A stretch of DNA of 64,000 bases from Anaerolineae bacterium (GCA_013178015.1 JABLXR010000040.1:17490-81489); one strand, 5' to 3'; numbered from the stretch's first letter, positions 15,259 through 24,790 are shown. The notes: generated from the letters alone by a model not told the origin. Made by a program: numbers and translations.

Positions 15259-16989
15259 ATGGAGAACGGCAGACAGGAGAGGGTGCGACACTCGCTGGCG
15301 CACGTGATGGCAGAGGCGGTACTCAGCCTCTTCCCTGAGGCGAAGCTGGGCATCGGGCCGGCCATTGACACCGGCTTCTACTACGACTTCGACCTGCCCC
15401 GGCCGCTGACCCCAGAAGACCTGCAGGAGGTGGAGCGGCGAATGCGTCGCATTCTGGAGGAGGGGCGCCGCTTCCAGCGCCGCGAGTTGTCGCGGGCTGA
15501 AGCCGAGCAGCTATTCGCCGATCAGCCCTACAAACTGGAGTTGATCGCCGATCTCCCCGAGGATGAGCCTATCTCCACGTACACCCAGGGCGGTTTCGTG
15601 GACTTGTGCCGCGGGCCGCACGTGGAGTCCACTAGCGACATAGACCCTCGGGCCTTCAAGCTGCTATCCATCGCTGGTGCCTACTGGCACGGGGACGAAC
15701 GGCGGCCCATGCTGCAGCGCATCTACGGTACCGCCTGGGAGACGGAAGAGGAGCTGGAGGCCTACCTCAAGCGCCTGGAGGAGATCGAGCGCCGCGATCA
15801 CCGGCGGCTGGGGCGCGAGCTGGACATCTTCTCCATAGACCCCGACATCGGCGCAGGGTTGGTGCTCTGGCACCCCAACGGGGCCATCATCAGGCACCAG
15901 ATCGAGCGCTTCTGGGTGGACGAGCACCTGAAGCGGGGATATCAACTGGTCTACACCCCGCACATCGCCAGCGAGCGCATCTACCAGATCTCGGGCCACC
16001 TGGAGACCTACGCCGATAGCATGTACGCCCCGATGGAGATAGAAGGGCAGCCCTATCGGGTGAAGCCGATGAACTGCCCGGCCCACGTCCGCATCTTCCA
16101 GTCGCGCACTCGCTCCTACCGGGACCTGCCCATCCGGTATGCCGAACTGGGCACGGTGTACCGATTCGAGCGCAGCGGTACGCTGCACGGAATGCTCAGG
16201 GTGCGCGGGTTCACCCAGGATGACTCTCACATCTTCTGCCGACCCGACCAACTGGAGGCCGAGGTACACGGTGTGCTCGACCTCACTTTCTACATGATGG
16301 ACACCTTCGGCTACACGTACAAGGCCTATCTCGCCACTCGCCCGGAGAAGTCCATAGGGAGCGACGAGCAGTGGGAATTCGCCACTCAGGCCCTCCGCCA
16401 GGTGCTGGAGGACCGGGGCATGGACTATGAGGTGGATGAGGGTGGCGGCGTGTTCTATGCCCCCAAGATAGACATCAAGCTCTGGGACGCGGTGGGGCGG
16501 GAGTGGCAAGGGCCCACTTGCCAGGTAGATCTGAATGAGCCGGAGCGGTTCGACATAACCTACGTCGGCGACGACGGCCGCGAGCACCGGGTGGTGATGG
16601 TGCACCGTACTGTCTTAGGCTCGATGGAGCGGTTCGTGGGCGGGCTCATCGAGCACTACGCGGGGGCGTTTCCGGTGTGGCTGGCTCCCACCCAGGTGGT
16701 GGTGATACCCATCGCCGACCGGCATGTGGACTACGCCGGCGACGTGACTCAGAGCTTGCGGGCCGCGGGGCTGAGGGCGCGGCTGGACGACTCGCCCGAG
16801 CGGATGAACGCCAAGATCCGAAGGGCCCAGCTCGAGCGGGTGCCCTACATGCTGGTGGTGGGAGATCGGGAGGCCGAGGCCGGGGCGGTGGCGGTGCGGC
16901 TGCGGAGCGGCGAGGACCTGGGGGCGATGCCCCTGACCGATTTCCAGGAGATGGTTCTAGAGGCCGACCGCAAGCGAGTTCGGGTCTGA
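15259..16989 (+). CDS. thrS: Threonyl-tRNA synthetase lacking the N-terminal TGS domain
   Basis: 576 residues from ATG at 15259, with GGGAGG at 15245-15250. It charges tRNA-Thr with threonine in the cytoplasm. The editing-domain zinc motif HSLAH is at residues 11-15, whereas in standard bacterial enzymes it follows a TGS domain of about 60 residues. That domain is absent, and the preceding bases are T-box leader, so it is not a missed start. Catalytic motifs are present: motif 2 around FRFERSGTLHGMLRVRGFTQDD, class II motif 3 in HRTVLGSMERF, and zinc ligands including the cysteine of KPMNCPAH. The anticodon-binding domain ends the protein. The last bases precede an inverted repeat at 16999-17078. 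Confidence 0.96.
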   Translation: MENGRQERVRHSLAHVMAEAVLSLFPEAKLGIGPAIDTGFYYDFDLPRPLTPEDLQEVERRMRRILEEGRRFQRRELSRAEAEQLFADQPYKLELIADLPEDEPISTYTQGGFVDLCRGPHVESTSDIDPRAFKLLSIAGAYWHGDERRPMLQRIYGTAWETEEELEAYLKRLEEIERRDHRRLGRELDIFSIDPDIGAGLVLWHPNGAIIRHQIERFWVDEHLKRGYQLVYTPHIASERIYQISGHLETYADSMYAPMEIEGQPYRVKPMNCPAHVRIFQSRTRSYRDLPIRYAELGTVYRFERSGTLHGMLRVRGFTQDDSHIFCRPDQLEAEVHGVLDLTFYMMDTFGYTYKAYLATRPEKSIGSDEQWEFATQALRQVLEDRGMDYEVDEGGGVFYAPKIDIKLWDAVGREWQGPTCQVDLNEPERFDITYVGDDGREHRVVMVHRTVLGSMERFVGGLIEHYAGAFPVWLAPTQVVVIPIADRHVDYAGDVTQSLRAAGLRARLDDSPERMNAKIRRAQLERVPYMLVVGDREAEAGAVAVRLRSGEDLGAMPLTDFQEMVLEADRKRVRV

Positions 16990-16998
16990 CAGAACTCC

Positions 16999-17078
16999 GA
17001 TGGCGCTGATACTAGGTTCATTCTCGCCGATCCTTCCTTCGCTGTTCCCCCTCCGATCAGCGCCGTATTAGCGCCATC
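16999..17078. repeat. Second palindromic repeat, at convergent gene ends
   Basis: GATGGCGCTGATAC at 16999-17012 pairs with GTATTAGCGCCATC at 17065-17078 with one mismatch. The element fills the space between thrS and the convergent glycosyltransferase and includes that gene's stop codon (complement 17068-17070). It shares the words GCTGAT and ATCAGCG with the element at 7077-7184, so it looks like a diverged copy. It could also act as a two-way terminator hairpin. Confidence 0.65.
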
Positions 17079-17784
17079 CGGCTTCCATTCTCCTGGCGGC
17101 TAGGCGGACGACGGTGTACATGGCGGCGGCGATTTCCCGCCGGGAGATCTTCGACCTGCCTCGGCGCCGGTTCTCGAACACGATGGGCACTTCCCCCACC
17201 CTGGCCCCGTTGCGTTGGCACAGGTACAGCATCTCTATGAGAAACGAGTAGCCGTCGGAGAATATGGCGTCCAGAGGCACCCGTCGGAGCGCCTCGCCGC
17301 GATAGCAGCGGAATCCAGCGGTGCAGTCGTGGGCATGTAGGCCCAGCATCACCCGGGCGAAGGCATTGGCGCCCCGGCTGAGGAACCGGCGGGGAAGGGT
17401 GCAGTGCAGGGTACTGCCTCCGCTGACGTACCGGGAGCCGATGCAGAGGTCGCACTCATCCATGGCCGCCACCAGATCGGGTATGTAGCGGGGGTGGTGG
17501 GAGAAGTCCGCGTCCATGGTGATGATGGGGTCGCAATCCCGCTGCAGGGCTCTGCGGATGCCGGCGATGTGAGCCGTGCCCAAGCCCAGCTTGGCGGGTC
17601 GGTGGATGGCTTCCACCCCGGGGGCTCTGGCCGATACGGAGTCCACCAGCTCTCCGGTGCCGTCCGGCGAGTTGTCGTCCACCACAATGACCTGAGAGGG
17701 CAAGGGCAAGGCCAGGATGCCCTCAATGAGAGGGACGATGTTCTCGCGCTCGTTGTAGGTGGGAATCACCACGGCTACGGGCAT
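17068..17784 (-). CDS. GT2 glycosyltransferase, polyprenyl-phosphate mannosyltransferase-like
   Basis: 238 residues. The N-terminus VAVVIPTYNERENI, then VIVVDDNSPDGTGEL, the strand ending DADFSHHP (a D-x-D-like metal site) and GSRYVSGG match dolichol-phosphate mannosyltransferase-like GT2 enzymes. These move a sugar from a nucleotide donor to polyprenyl phosphate at the inner membrane face. No C-terminal membrane segments are present, so it is the soluble type. ATG at complement 17784 was chosen because GGAAGG lies six bases before it; an upstream GTG at 17790 is immediately next to that site. It converges on thrS, and its final codons lie in the right arm of the palindromic repeat. Confidence 0.88.
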   Translation of the reverse strand: MPVAVVIPTYNERENIVPLIEGILALPLPSQVIVVDDNSPDGTGELVDSVSARAPGVEAIHRPAKLGLGTAHIAGIRRALQRDCDPIITMDADFSHHPRYIPDLVAAMDECDLCIGSRYVSGGSTLHCTLPRRFLSRGANAFARVMLGLHAHDCTAGFRCYRGEALRRVPLDAIFSDGYSFLIEMLYLCQRNGARVGEVPIVFENRRRGRSKISRREIAAAMYTVVRLAARRMEAGWR

Positions 17785-17920
17785 GAGCACCTTCCAGGAG
17801 GCGAAGCGGTGTGATTCTAGGAGGGGGAAGGGCGGCAGGCAAACCGGGGACGGAACCCCGATGGCGCTGGGTCCGTCTGTACATCAGTGGGGGCCGGAAT
17901 CCCCATCGGAGGCTTGTCCC

Positions 17921-18886
17921 ATGAAACGAGGCAACTTGCTGTTTCTTGTGATACTGCTGGCACTGGCCGCAAGCGTGCTCATCTCGTGCGGGTCGGCGTC
18001 GGCCCCCGCTCAGAAGCCGGTCGAGCAGGCGGACTCGTCGTTCGGGGTGGCTAGGGAGGTGGCTCCTGCGCTCCCGACTCAGGTGCCGGCGCCAGTCGAG
18101 ATGCCCCGGCAACCCGCCATGGGTGAGGCTTTCATCCCGGCGGCGGAAGACCGCATGATCATCCGTACCGGGGAGATAGTGGGCCGCTTCCAGGACGTCC
18201 GGGAGGCGGTCGAGGAGGCTCAGTCCCTGGTGCAGGGGGCTGGGGGGTACGTTGTCACCTCCAACGTGTGGGCCAGCGGCGACGACCTGAACGCCAACAT
18301 GAGCGTCAGAGTGCCGGCCGAACGGTTCGACGACATGATGGAGTCACTAGCGGGGCTGGCAGCCAAGGTGGAGCGCACTAGCACCAGTGGTGACGACGTG
18401 ACCGAAGAGTACTACGACTTGGAGGCCCGGCTCAGGGCCTTGCGGGCGACCGAGGAGCAGTTGCTGCTGCTTCTCGAGGACGTGCGCGAGCGCATGGAGA
18501 CGGCCGAGGACATCCTGGCGGTGTACCGAGAGCTGCAGAACATCCAGTCGCAGATTGAGCAACATGAAGGCAGGCGCCAGTTCCTGGAGCGGATGGTTGC
18601 CATGTCCACCATCAACCTCACCCTGCTGGCCGTGGAGGCCGAAGCTCCGGTCATATCCGGCACCTGGAACCCCATGTCTACCTTGCGCTCTGCTCTGCGT
18701 GCCCTCACTGACACGGGGCAGTTCCTGCTGGACGCACTGATCTGGATCGTCTTCTACCTAGTTCCCGTGCTGGCAGTCATGCTCATCCCGCTTGTCCTCC
18801 TGATCGTGGGCATCAAGGCAGTGGTGCGAGGTCGAGCCGCTCGACGGGCCTCGGCCAGTGGCCAGGGAGAAACGCCGGCTACCTAA
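17921..18886 (+). CDS. DUF4349 family membrane-anchored lipoprotein
   Basis: 321 residues from ATG at 17921, with GGAGG about eight bases upstream. MKRGNLLFLVILLALAASV leads to a lipobox LISC at about residues 20-23, so it should be a lipoprotein. The central region (about residues 75-245) fits DUF4349: DRMIIRTGEI at the start, a long helical hairpin with DLEARLRALRATEEQLLLLL, and a final strand with MVAMSTINLTLL. One transmembrane helix follows near residues 270-305 (LIWIVFYLVPVLAVMLIPLV), then a short basic tail. The family's function is not established. It stands alone between a minus-strand gene and gatB. Confidence 0.88.
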   Translation: MKRGNLLFLVILLALAASVLISCGSASAPAQKPVEQADSSFGVAREVAPALPTQVPAPVEMPRQPAMGEAFIPAAEDRMIIRTGEIVGRFQDVREAVEEAQSLVQGAGGYVVTSNVWASGDDLNANMSVRVPAERFDDMMESLAGLAAKVERTSTSGDDVTEEYYDLEARLRALRATEEQLLLLLEDVRERMETAEDILAVYRELQNIQSQIEQHEGRRQFLERMVAMSTINLTLLAVEAEAPVISGTWNPMSTLRSALRALTDTGQFLLDALIWIVFYLVPVLAVMLIPLVLLIVGIKAVVRGRAARRASASGQGETPAT

Positions 18887-18906
18887 TGGCTGCCATGGGG
18901 CCGGCA

Positions 18907-18915
18907 TGATATACT
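18907..18915 (+). promoter_or_regulatory. Possible extended -10 promoter for gatB
   Basis: TG at 18907-18908, one base, then TATACT at 18910-18915 forms an extended -10 element about 65 bases before gatB. No good -35 hexamer is seen at the usual spacing. Confidence 0.45.
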
Positions 18916-18979
18916 GAGCCTCGCCGTAGGGGCCGGGTGGACCGCTGTCTCGGCCCCAGCTTTGTCCGGGGGAAGCCAG

Positions 18980-20416
18980 GTGTACGAGCCAGTCATCGGG
19001 ATGGAGGTGCACGTCCAGCTCACGACTGCCTCCAAGATGTTCTGCGGGTGTAGCGCTGACTATGCCTCCGCCCCGCCCAACACGCTCACGTGCCCGGTGT
19101 GTCTGGGCCTCCCGGGAGCCCTTCCCGTGATCAACCGCAGGGCGGTGGAGTTCGCCATCATGACCGGGCTGGCGCTGAACTGCCGGGTGCCTCACCTCAC
19201 CAAGTGGGATCGGAAGAACTACCCCTATCCTGATCTTCCCAAGGGATACCAGATCTCTCAATACGACATGCCGGTGACCCGTGGCGGCTGGTTGCTGGTG
19301 CGCTCGGAGGGCATCGAGCGACGCGTTGGCATCCGGAGGGCACATCTAGAGGAAGACACCGGCAAGTTGGTACACGCTGGGGGCCGAAGCTACGTGGACT
19401 TCAACCGTTCTGGCGTGCCGCTCTTGGAGATCGTGAGCGAGCCGGACCTGCGCTCGGCGGAGGAGGCGCGCCAGTACTTGGTACAACTGCGTACCATTCT
19501 GCGGTACTTGGGGGTGAGCACGGGCAACATGGAAGAGGGGGCCATGCGGTGCGAGGCCAACATCTCCCTGCGGCCCGTGGGAACCACTGGCCTTCCCGCT
19601 ACCTACGTCGAGGTCAAGAACCTGAACAGCTTCCGGGCGGTGAAGGCGGCCTTGGAGTACGAGATCGAGCGCCAGGCCCGGGTGCTCGACAGCGGAGGGC
19701 AGGTGGAGCGGGTCACCGTAGGCTGGGACGAGGCCCGCGGGGTGACCGTGGTCCAGCGCACCAAGGAGGAAGCGCACGACTACCGCTACTTCCCCGAGCC
19801 GGACCTCCCTGCCCTGGAGGTGGGAAGAGATTGGGTGGAGGAGCTGCGTGAGCGGCTCCCCGAGCTCCCCGACGCTCGAGCGGAGCGGCTGTCCCGCCAG
19901 TACGGCCTGTCCGCCTACGACGCTGCCGTGCTCACGGAGGAGCGGGAACTGGCGGATTACTACGAGGACGCCGTGGCGACGGCGGGCGATGCGGGGCGGG
20001 CCAAGGCCCTGGCCAACTGGATCACGGGGCCGTTGTTCCGGCTGATGAACCTGGCCAGTGTGTCCATCGGAGAGGTGAAGGTGCGTCCGGGGCAACTGGC
20101 CGAACTGGCCGACCTGGTGGAGCGGGGGGTGGTGAACCTCACCACCGGCCGCCAGGTGCTGCAGGACATGTTCGAGAGGGGGGTGCCGGCCTCGGCCATC
20201 ATTCGAGAGAAGGGGCTGGCCCAGATCACCGACGAGAGTCGGCTGGAGGAACTGGCGCGGGAGGCGGTGGCGAGCAACCCGAGAGCGGTGGAGGACTACC
20301 GCGCCGGCAAGACGCAAGCGGTGAAGTTCCTGTTGGGCCAGGTCATGCGAGCTACTGGCGGTCAGGCAAGCCCGCAAGCGGTGGAAGAGATACTCAGGCG
20401 GATCCTAGAGCAGTAA
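18980..20416 (+). CDS. gatB: Aspartyl/glutamyl-tRNA amidotransferase subunit B
   Basis: 478 residues. GTG at 18980 gives [13 protein letters not shown], the usual GatB N-terminus, with GGGGGAAG just upstream; an in-frame TTG at 18962 would add six residues. GatB is the kinase/transamidation subunit of GatCAB, which converts Glu-tRNA-Gln and Asp-tRNA-Asn to the amides. Visible family features include [13 protein letters not shown] with zinc-site cysteines, [25 protein letters not shown] and the C-terminal YqeY-like tail domain (about residues 330-478). gatA and gatC are not adjacent. A hairpin at 20444-20470 follows. Confidence 0.97.
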   Translation: MYEPVIGMEVHVQLTTASKMFCGCSADYASAPPNTLTCPVCLGLPGALPVINRRAVEFAIMTGLALNCRVPHLTKWDRKNYPYPDLPKGYQISQYDMPVTRGGWLLVRSEGIERRVGIRRAHLEEDTGKLVHAGGRSYVDFNRSGVPLLEIVSEPDLRSAEEARQYLVQLRTILRYLGVSTGNMEEGAMRCEANISLRPVGTTGLPATYVEVKNLNSFRAVKAALEYEIERQARVLDSGGQVERVTVGWDEARGVTVVQRTKEEAHDYRYFPEPDLPALEVGRDWVEELRERLPELPDARAERLSRQYGLSAYDAAVLTEERELADYYEDAVATAGDAGRAKALANWITGPLFRLMNLASVSIGEVKVRPGQLAELADLVERGVVNLTTGRQVLQDMFERGVPASAIIREKGLAQITDESRLEELAREAVASNPRAVEDYRAGKTQAVKFLLGQVMRATGGQASPQAVEEILRRILEQ

Positions 20417-20443
20417 CCAAAGGACCCCTTGGGGAGAGGGCTC

Positions 20444-20470
20444 AGCCGGCAGGCAGGCCACCTGCCGGCT
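20444..20470 (+). terminator. Terminator-like hairpin after gatB
   Basis: AGCCGGCAGG at 20444-20453 and CCTGCCGGCT at 20461-20470 form a perfect 10-base-pair stem with a 7-base loop. No T-tract follows, so termination strength is uncertain. Confidence 0.5.
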
Positions 20471-20534
20471 TGGTGCGCCTGGCTCGGTTGGGAGTCCTGG
20501 CGGTAGATCAGACACCTTGGAGGGTGTAGCTGAG

Positions 20535-21797
20535 ATGGAAGGCAATGGCGAGGCGAATCTGAACGCTTACCAGATGGCGCTGGAGCAACTCGACGAAGCA
20601 GTGGCTCACCTCGATCTCAAGAAGGGCATTGTGGAGGTACTGCGACGTCCGAAGCGGGAGCTGACGGTCAACTTCCCCGTCCTGATGGACGATGGCGAAG
20701 TGCGCGTCTTCACCGGGTATCGGGTGCATCACTCCACCGTGCCGGGGCCCTCTAAGGGCGGGCTGAGGTACCACCCCAAAGTGGACCTGGATGAGATCCG
20801 GGCCATGGCCATGTGGATGACGTGGAAGTGCGCCGTGGTCAACATCCCCTACGGTGGGGCCAAGGGTGGGGTAGTCGTGGACCCGCGGGAATTGTCCGAG
20901 CGGGAACTGGAGCGACTCACTCGGCGCTACGCCACCGAGATTAGCATCCTCATGAGCCCCGATGGCGACATCCCGGCGCCGGACGTGAACACTAACCCCA
21001 AGGTGATGGCCTGGATCATGGACACCTACTCCATGCATCGGGGCTACACCACGCCGGCGGTGGTGACAGGGAAGCCAGTGGAGGTGGGCGGGTCACAGGG
21101 TCGGCTCATGGCCACTGGACGAGGGGTGGCCTTCTGTGCGGCCCAGGTCCTGGAGCGACTGGGCATGCGCAGGGAGGGGGCGACTGTGGCCCTGCAGGGC
21201 TTCGGCAACGTGGGCAGCTCCACCGCCCTACACCTGCACCAGCTTGGCTGCAAGATCCGTGCGGTGAGCGATGTCTACGGGGGCGTGTTTGATGGAGATG
21301 GCATAGACATCCCGGCGCTATATGCTTACGCTCGAGAGACGGGAACCGTCAAGGACTTTCCGGGGTGCCAGCCCATCACCAATGCCGAGTTGCTGTCCCT
21401 GGATTGCGACGTCCTGGTTCCCGCAGCACTGGAAGGACAGATTACTGCCCGCAACGCCGATGCCGTGCGAGCCCGGGTGATCGTCGAGGGTGCCAATGGG
21501 CCGACCACTCCCGACGCGGACCGCATCTTAGCCGAGAAGGGTGTGGTGGTGGTCCCTGACATCCTGGCCAACGCTGGCGGAGTGACGGTGTCCTACTTCG
21601 AGTGGGTCCAGGGTCTGCAGTTCCTGTTCTGGGAAGAAGACGAGATCAACGCTCGCCTGGAGAGGATCATGGGCCGATCCTTCTCGGAGGTGTGGCGGAT
21701 GGCTAAGGAGAAGGAGGTCTCGCTCCGGCTATCGGCCCTCATGCTGGCGGTGCAGCGAGTGCACGACGCCACTCTGATCCGCGGCATCTACCCTTAG
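20535..21797 (+). CDS. gdhA: Glutamate dehydrogenase (Glu/Leu/Phe/Val dehydrogenase family)
   Basis: 420 residues from ATG at 20535, with GGAGGG about ten bases upstream. PGPSKGGLRYHP and MWMTWKCAVVNIPYGGAKGGV are the substrate and catalytic-lysine motifs of the family; PDVNTNPKVMAWIMDTY follows. The C-terminal Rossmann domain has VALQGFGNVGSSTALHLHQLG. The enzyme interconverts glutamate with 2-oxoglutarate and ammonia using NAD(P). The overall 420-residue form and the conserved motifs fit hexameric glutamate dehydrogenases better than leucine dehydrogenases (about 365 residues), but the coenzyme cannot be fixed by eye. It is flanked by hairpins and looks monocistronic. Confidence 0.92.
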   Translation: MEGNGEANLNAYQMALEQLDEAVAHLDLKKGIVEVLRRPKRELTVNFPVLMDDGEVRVFTGYRVHHSTVPGPSKGGLRYHPKVDLDEIRAMAMWMTWKCAVVNIPYGGAKGGVVVDPRELSERELERLTRRYATEISILMSPDGDIPAPDVNTNPKVMAWIMDTYSMHRGYTTPAVVTGKPVEVGGSQGRLMATGRGVAFCAAQVLERLGMRREGATVALQGFGNVGSSTALHLHQLGCKIRAVSDVYGGVFDGDGIDIPALYAYARETGTVKDFPGCQPITNAELLSLDCDVLVPAALEGQITARNADAVRARVIVEGANGPTTPDADRILAEKGVVVVPDILANAGGVTVSYFEWVQGLQFLFWEEDEINARLERIMGRSFSEVWRMAKEKEVSLRLSALMLAVQRVHDATLIRGIYP

Positions 21798-21837
21798 TCG
21801 TTCCGGCCGCTCTCTGGCGCGCGGACGCGAGCTCAAG

Positions 21838-21862
21838 GTGCCGCCTCCCACGGAGGCGGCAC
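21838..21862 (+). terminator. Terminator-like hairpin after glutamate dehydrogenase
   Basis: GTGCCGCCTCC (21838-21848) pairs perfectly with GGAGGCGGCAC (21852-21862) around a CAC loop, 41 bases after the stop codon. There is no T-tract; it also resembles the GC hairpins of the repeat field that follows. Confidence 0.55.
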
Positions 21863-22034
21863 CCGCAGTACCCCACCGCCAGTGTCGCGACAGACCATCC
21901 CGAATGTGAGCCCGCCTCGGCGATCCGCTCTTCTCCGGGTCTGAAGCGCTTACCGCGGGGCAGCTCTGGATACGCCAAGTAGTCCGGCTCTGCAGACACA
22001 CCGAGCGCTGGACCTTGCATCGGCCGCCGGTGAT

Positions 22035-22335
22035 CTCCCGCGCGTGGGCGCGCGGACTCCTCAAGCGCTTGTGGCTGGGACACTGTAGTACGCCATCGTT
22101 CTGTGCCCGGCACCACGGCGGAGGCAGGTGCGCCTCAGCCCGGGGCAAGGTACAAGCGGACGCGAGGGCGTCGGCCTGAGCGTCCGCTCCTGACTCGAGG
22201 AGTCCGCGTCCCCGGACGCGGAGTGCGCCTCTTCTGCAGGCCGAGCGCTGTGGGACCACGCCATGGCGCCCGGTCCTCACTGGAGGAGTCCGCGTCGCCA
22301 GACGCGGGGTGCGGCTCATCTGGACGCCGAGGGCT
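22035..22335. repeat. Cluster of diverged GC-hairpin repeats in a gene-free gap
   Basis: Two direct copies of a 61-base unit lie at 22189-22249 and 22275-22335 with 51 of 61 positions identical. Each has GAGGAGTCCGCGTC followed by a short spacer and GACGCGG, forming a hairpin. A third, inverted partial copy is near 22045-22066 (GCGCGGACTCCTCAAG). The whole gap from 21798 to 22576 holds no convincing gene; short open frames here are by-products of the GC palindromes. Spacing and units are too irregular for CRISPR. Confidence 0.65.
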
Positions 22336-22576
22336 AGTTCCGCGCACCGCTTCTGCAGCCTGCACAGGTCCCACACTTGCCCGGTGCTGAGACGCACCGG
22401 GAAAGGCCCGAAACTTGACACGTTTGGTAGTATTCGTTGGTAGGGTTGACCCGGTGGGGCTGCGGGAAGGGATGGGCTACAGCAGCAGCGCCCATGTATC
22501 TTGCTAGTGATCGCGTGCGTGCAATACAGTGAGTTGTAGTTGGCAACTGGCCAGATCGGCGAGGTGGAGTTAGGCA

Positions 22577-24790
22577 GTGGATCGAGACCGTCTGAGCGCG
22601 TCTGGGGTGGCAGTGCCGATACTGCTGGTGCTTGCGGCCCTGGACGTAGCACTGGCTCTGTACGAAGCTGGCTGGGGGCCCGGCCTGTCCATGCTGCCTT
22701 GGCTGCTCATGGGGTCGGTGCTGTTCAGCGTATTCCTGGTTCGCTCGGCGCTGGCGCACTGGGCGCTTCACGTGGCCTCTGGAGCGGTGGGTTTCCTGGC
22801 CACTGTTGTTGGGACGGCACACTTCGTCTTTCCCCAGCTGAGGCTTGGCGATGCCGTTCAGCTGACGATGTACCGGCTGGGAGCCTGGGCAGAGACGGTG
22901 CGTCTGGGCCTTCCCTCTCAGGACTCTTTGCCCTTCACGTTCATACTGGCTCTCTCGCTCTGGATGGCGTTCCACTTCAGCACCTGGCTCATCTATCGCG
23001 CCGGCAGGGTTTGGTGGGCGGTAGTGGCGCCGGCCATCGCGCTGATGCTCACTACGTACTATTCGCCGGACACCGGCCATGGATACGTGGTGATCTATGC
23101 CTTCTGCGCCCTGCTACTGATTGTACGCGTGTCGGTTCAGGGCCTGACGGACGACTGGCGCAGGGCGCGGATTCCCCACGACCGGACCGTGGGCGAGGAC
23201 TTCATCGTGGATGCTGCCTACATCGTGGCGGCTGTGCTCATTATTGCCTGGCTCCTGCCCCCAGCGGCCCTCGAGCAGAGAGCGGCCAACCTGTGGGTCC
23301 GATTCGAGCGTCCCTGGCGGCAGGTGCAGCAGCGGTGGACGGAGCTCTTTCCCACCCAGGGCGGCACCGCCTCTTCGGCCCAGACGGGCCTGTACGGCGA
23401 CTCGCTGGTGATGGGCGGGCCGGTGCGGCTGGGCCCGGAGGAGCTGTACGAGGTCTCGGGAGGCCCGCCCAGCCGCATGCAGGGTATGATCTACGATCTC
23501 TACGATGGGCGGCAGTGGTGGTCCACAGCGTCGTCCATAGGGCTGCTGGAGCCGGGTGACTTCCCCGCCTCAGAGGCGTTCCTGGGCCGGGTGTTCGTGG
23601 ACCAGGCCATCCGAGTGCTGCGTGACACCCGGGCCCTCCTCGCGGCGCCTGCGCCCAAGTGGTTCGATCTTCCGGTGAAGAGCGAGCACGTCTCCTTCGC
23701 TTCGCAGCCCGGCGTGAATGAACTGGACATCTATGCCGCCACTTCACGGCGGGTGTTGGCAGCGGGTGAGATGTATCGGGCTATGTCGGCTGTGAGCGTA
23801 GCCACCAAGGAGGAACTACGCCGGGCAGGGAGCTACTACCCCAGCTGGCTTCCTGACGCCTACCTGAACCTGCCCGCTTCGCTTCCGCAGCGGGTGCGCG
23901 ACCTGGCCGCAGAGATCACCGCGGAGGCGTCTAACCCCTACGACAAGGCCGAGGCGATCGAGGCCTACTTGCGCCAGCTAGACTACAACACGGAGGTCGC
24001 GGCGCCGCCACCCGGTCGGGACGCGGTGGACTACTTCCTGTTTGACTCACGTGAGGGCTACTGCAACTACTTCTCCTCGGCCATGGCGGTGATGGCCCGC
24101 AGCGTTGGCATACCGGCCCGCGTGGCGGCAGGCTATGCCCCCGGCGCCTACGATGCGGAGCGAGACTTGTACGTCCTGAGCGCGTCAGGCGCTCATGCCT
24201 GGCCTCAGCTCTACTTCCCCCGCTATGGCTGGGTGGATTTCGAGCCCACCCCTTCGCAGGCGCTGGTCGCCCGGCCGGAGCCCGTGCTTCCAGAAGAGGA
24301 GACCGAGCGACCACGGCCCACGGTAGAGCCGGGAGGATTGGATCAGTATCCCCCGGAGGACCTGGAGATGCTCGGTGGCGGGGGAGCACTGAACTACGTT
24401 CCGCCCCAGGATACCCCGCGCTGGCCTCTGGCCACGGGAATGGCGCTGCTGCTGGTGGCTGGATCGGTCTTGGTGTTCTGGTACTGGCCTCGTCGGAACA
24501 TGAGTGCGGCCGAGCGGGTTTACAGCGACCTGGTAACGGCGGCGCGGCTTCTGGGGGTGCGCCCGCGGGCGTACGAGACTCCCCTGGAGTATGCTGAGAG
24601 GGTCTCGCGCCGAATCCCTGACGTGAGTCCGGAGGTGGACCAGATCGTGAGGGGATTCTGCGTCTCGCGTTACGGGTCGAGGCGGATAGCATCGCCGGAG
24701 GACGCGGTGGCCATGCGGGCGGCATGGCACCGGGTGCTGCGGGCCATCGGGCGGGCAGTGCCCCAGAGGCTGAGCGGGCAGGCTGCTTGA
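22577..24790 (+). CDS. TgpA-like membrane transglutaminase (DUF3488/transglutaminase/DUF4129)
   Basis: 737 residues from GTG at 22577, with GGTGGAG at 22561-22567. The first 240 residues hold about six membrane helices (DUF3488-like). An extracytoplasmic part follows, with a transglutaminase core near residues 490-560. There YCNYFSSAMAVMAR supplies the cysteine, SGAHAWPQLYFPRYGW the histidine and VDFEPTPS the aspartate, so the triad is complete. One more membrane helix (around residues 615-637) precedes a cytoplasmic DUF4129-like tail. This order matches TgpA-type proteins, which often lie with MoxR ATPase and DUF58 genes. Neither is adjacent here. Confidence 0.92.
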   Translation: MDRDRLSASGVAVPILLVLAALDVALALYEAGWGPGLSMLPWLLMGSVLFSVFLVRSALAHWALHVASGAVGFLATVVGTAHFVFPQLRLGDAVQLTMYRLGAWAETVRLGLPSQDSLPFTFILALSLWMAFHFSTWLIYRAGRVWWAVVAPAIALMLTTYYSPDTGHGYVVIYAFCALLLIVRVSVQGLTDDWRRARIPHDRTVGEDFIVDAAYIVAAVLIIAWLLPPAALEQRAANLWVRFERPWRQVQQRWTELFPTQGGTASSAQTGLYGDSLVMGGPVRLGPEELYEVSGGPPSRMQGMIYDLYDGRQWWSTASSIGLLEPGDFPASEAFLGRVFVDQAIRVLRDTRALLAAPAPKWFDLPVKSEHVSFASQPGVNELDIYAATSRRVLAAGEMYRAMSAVSVATKEELRRAGSYYPSWLPDAYLNLPASLPQRVRDLAAEITAEASNPYDKAEAIEAYLRQLDYNTEVAAPPPGRDAVDYFLFDSREGYCNYFSSAMAVMARSVGIPARVAAGYAPGAYDAERDLYVLSASGAHAWPQLYFPRYGWVDFEPTPSQALVARPEPVLPEEETERPRPTVEPGGLDQYPPEDLEMLGGGGALNYVPPQDTPRWPLATGMALLLVAGSVLVFWYWPRRNMSAAERVYSDLVTAARLLGVRPRAYETPLEYAERVSRRIPDVSPEVDQIVRGFCVSRYGSRRIASPEDAVAMRAAWHRVLRAIGRAVPQRLSGQAA

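Noticed and set aside
15664..16605. 313-residue minus-strand open frame
   Set aside because: Antisense shadow of thrS, with no domain signature.
22035..22335. Possible CRISPR array
   Set aside because: Only two to three units, differing at many positions, one inverted, with uneven spacing and no cas genes.
22103..22390. Overlapping plus and minus open frames in the repeat field, considered as small genes
   Set aside because: Composition is driven by the GC hairpin units; no ribosome-binding site or family resemblance.
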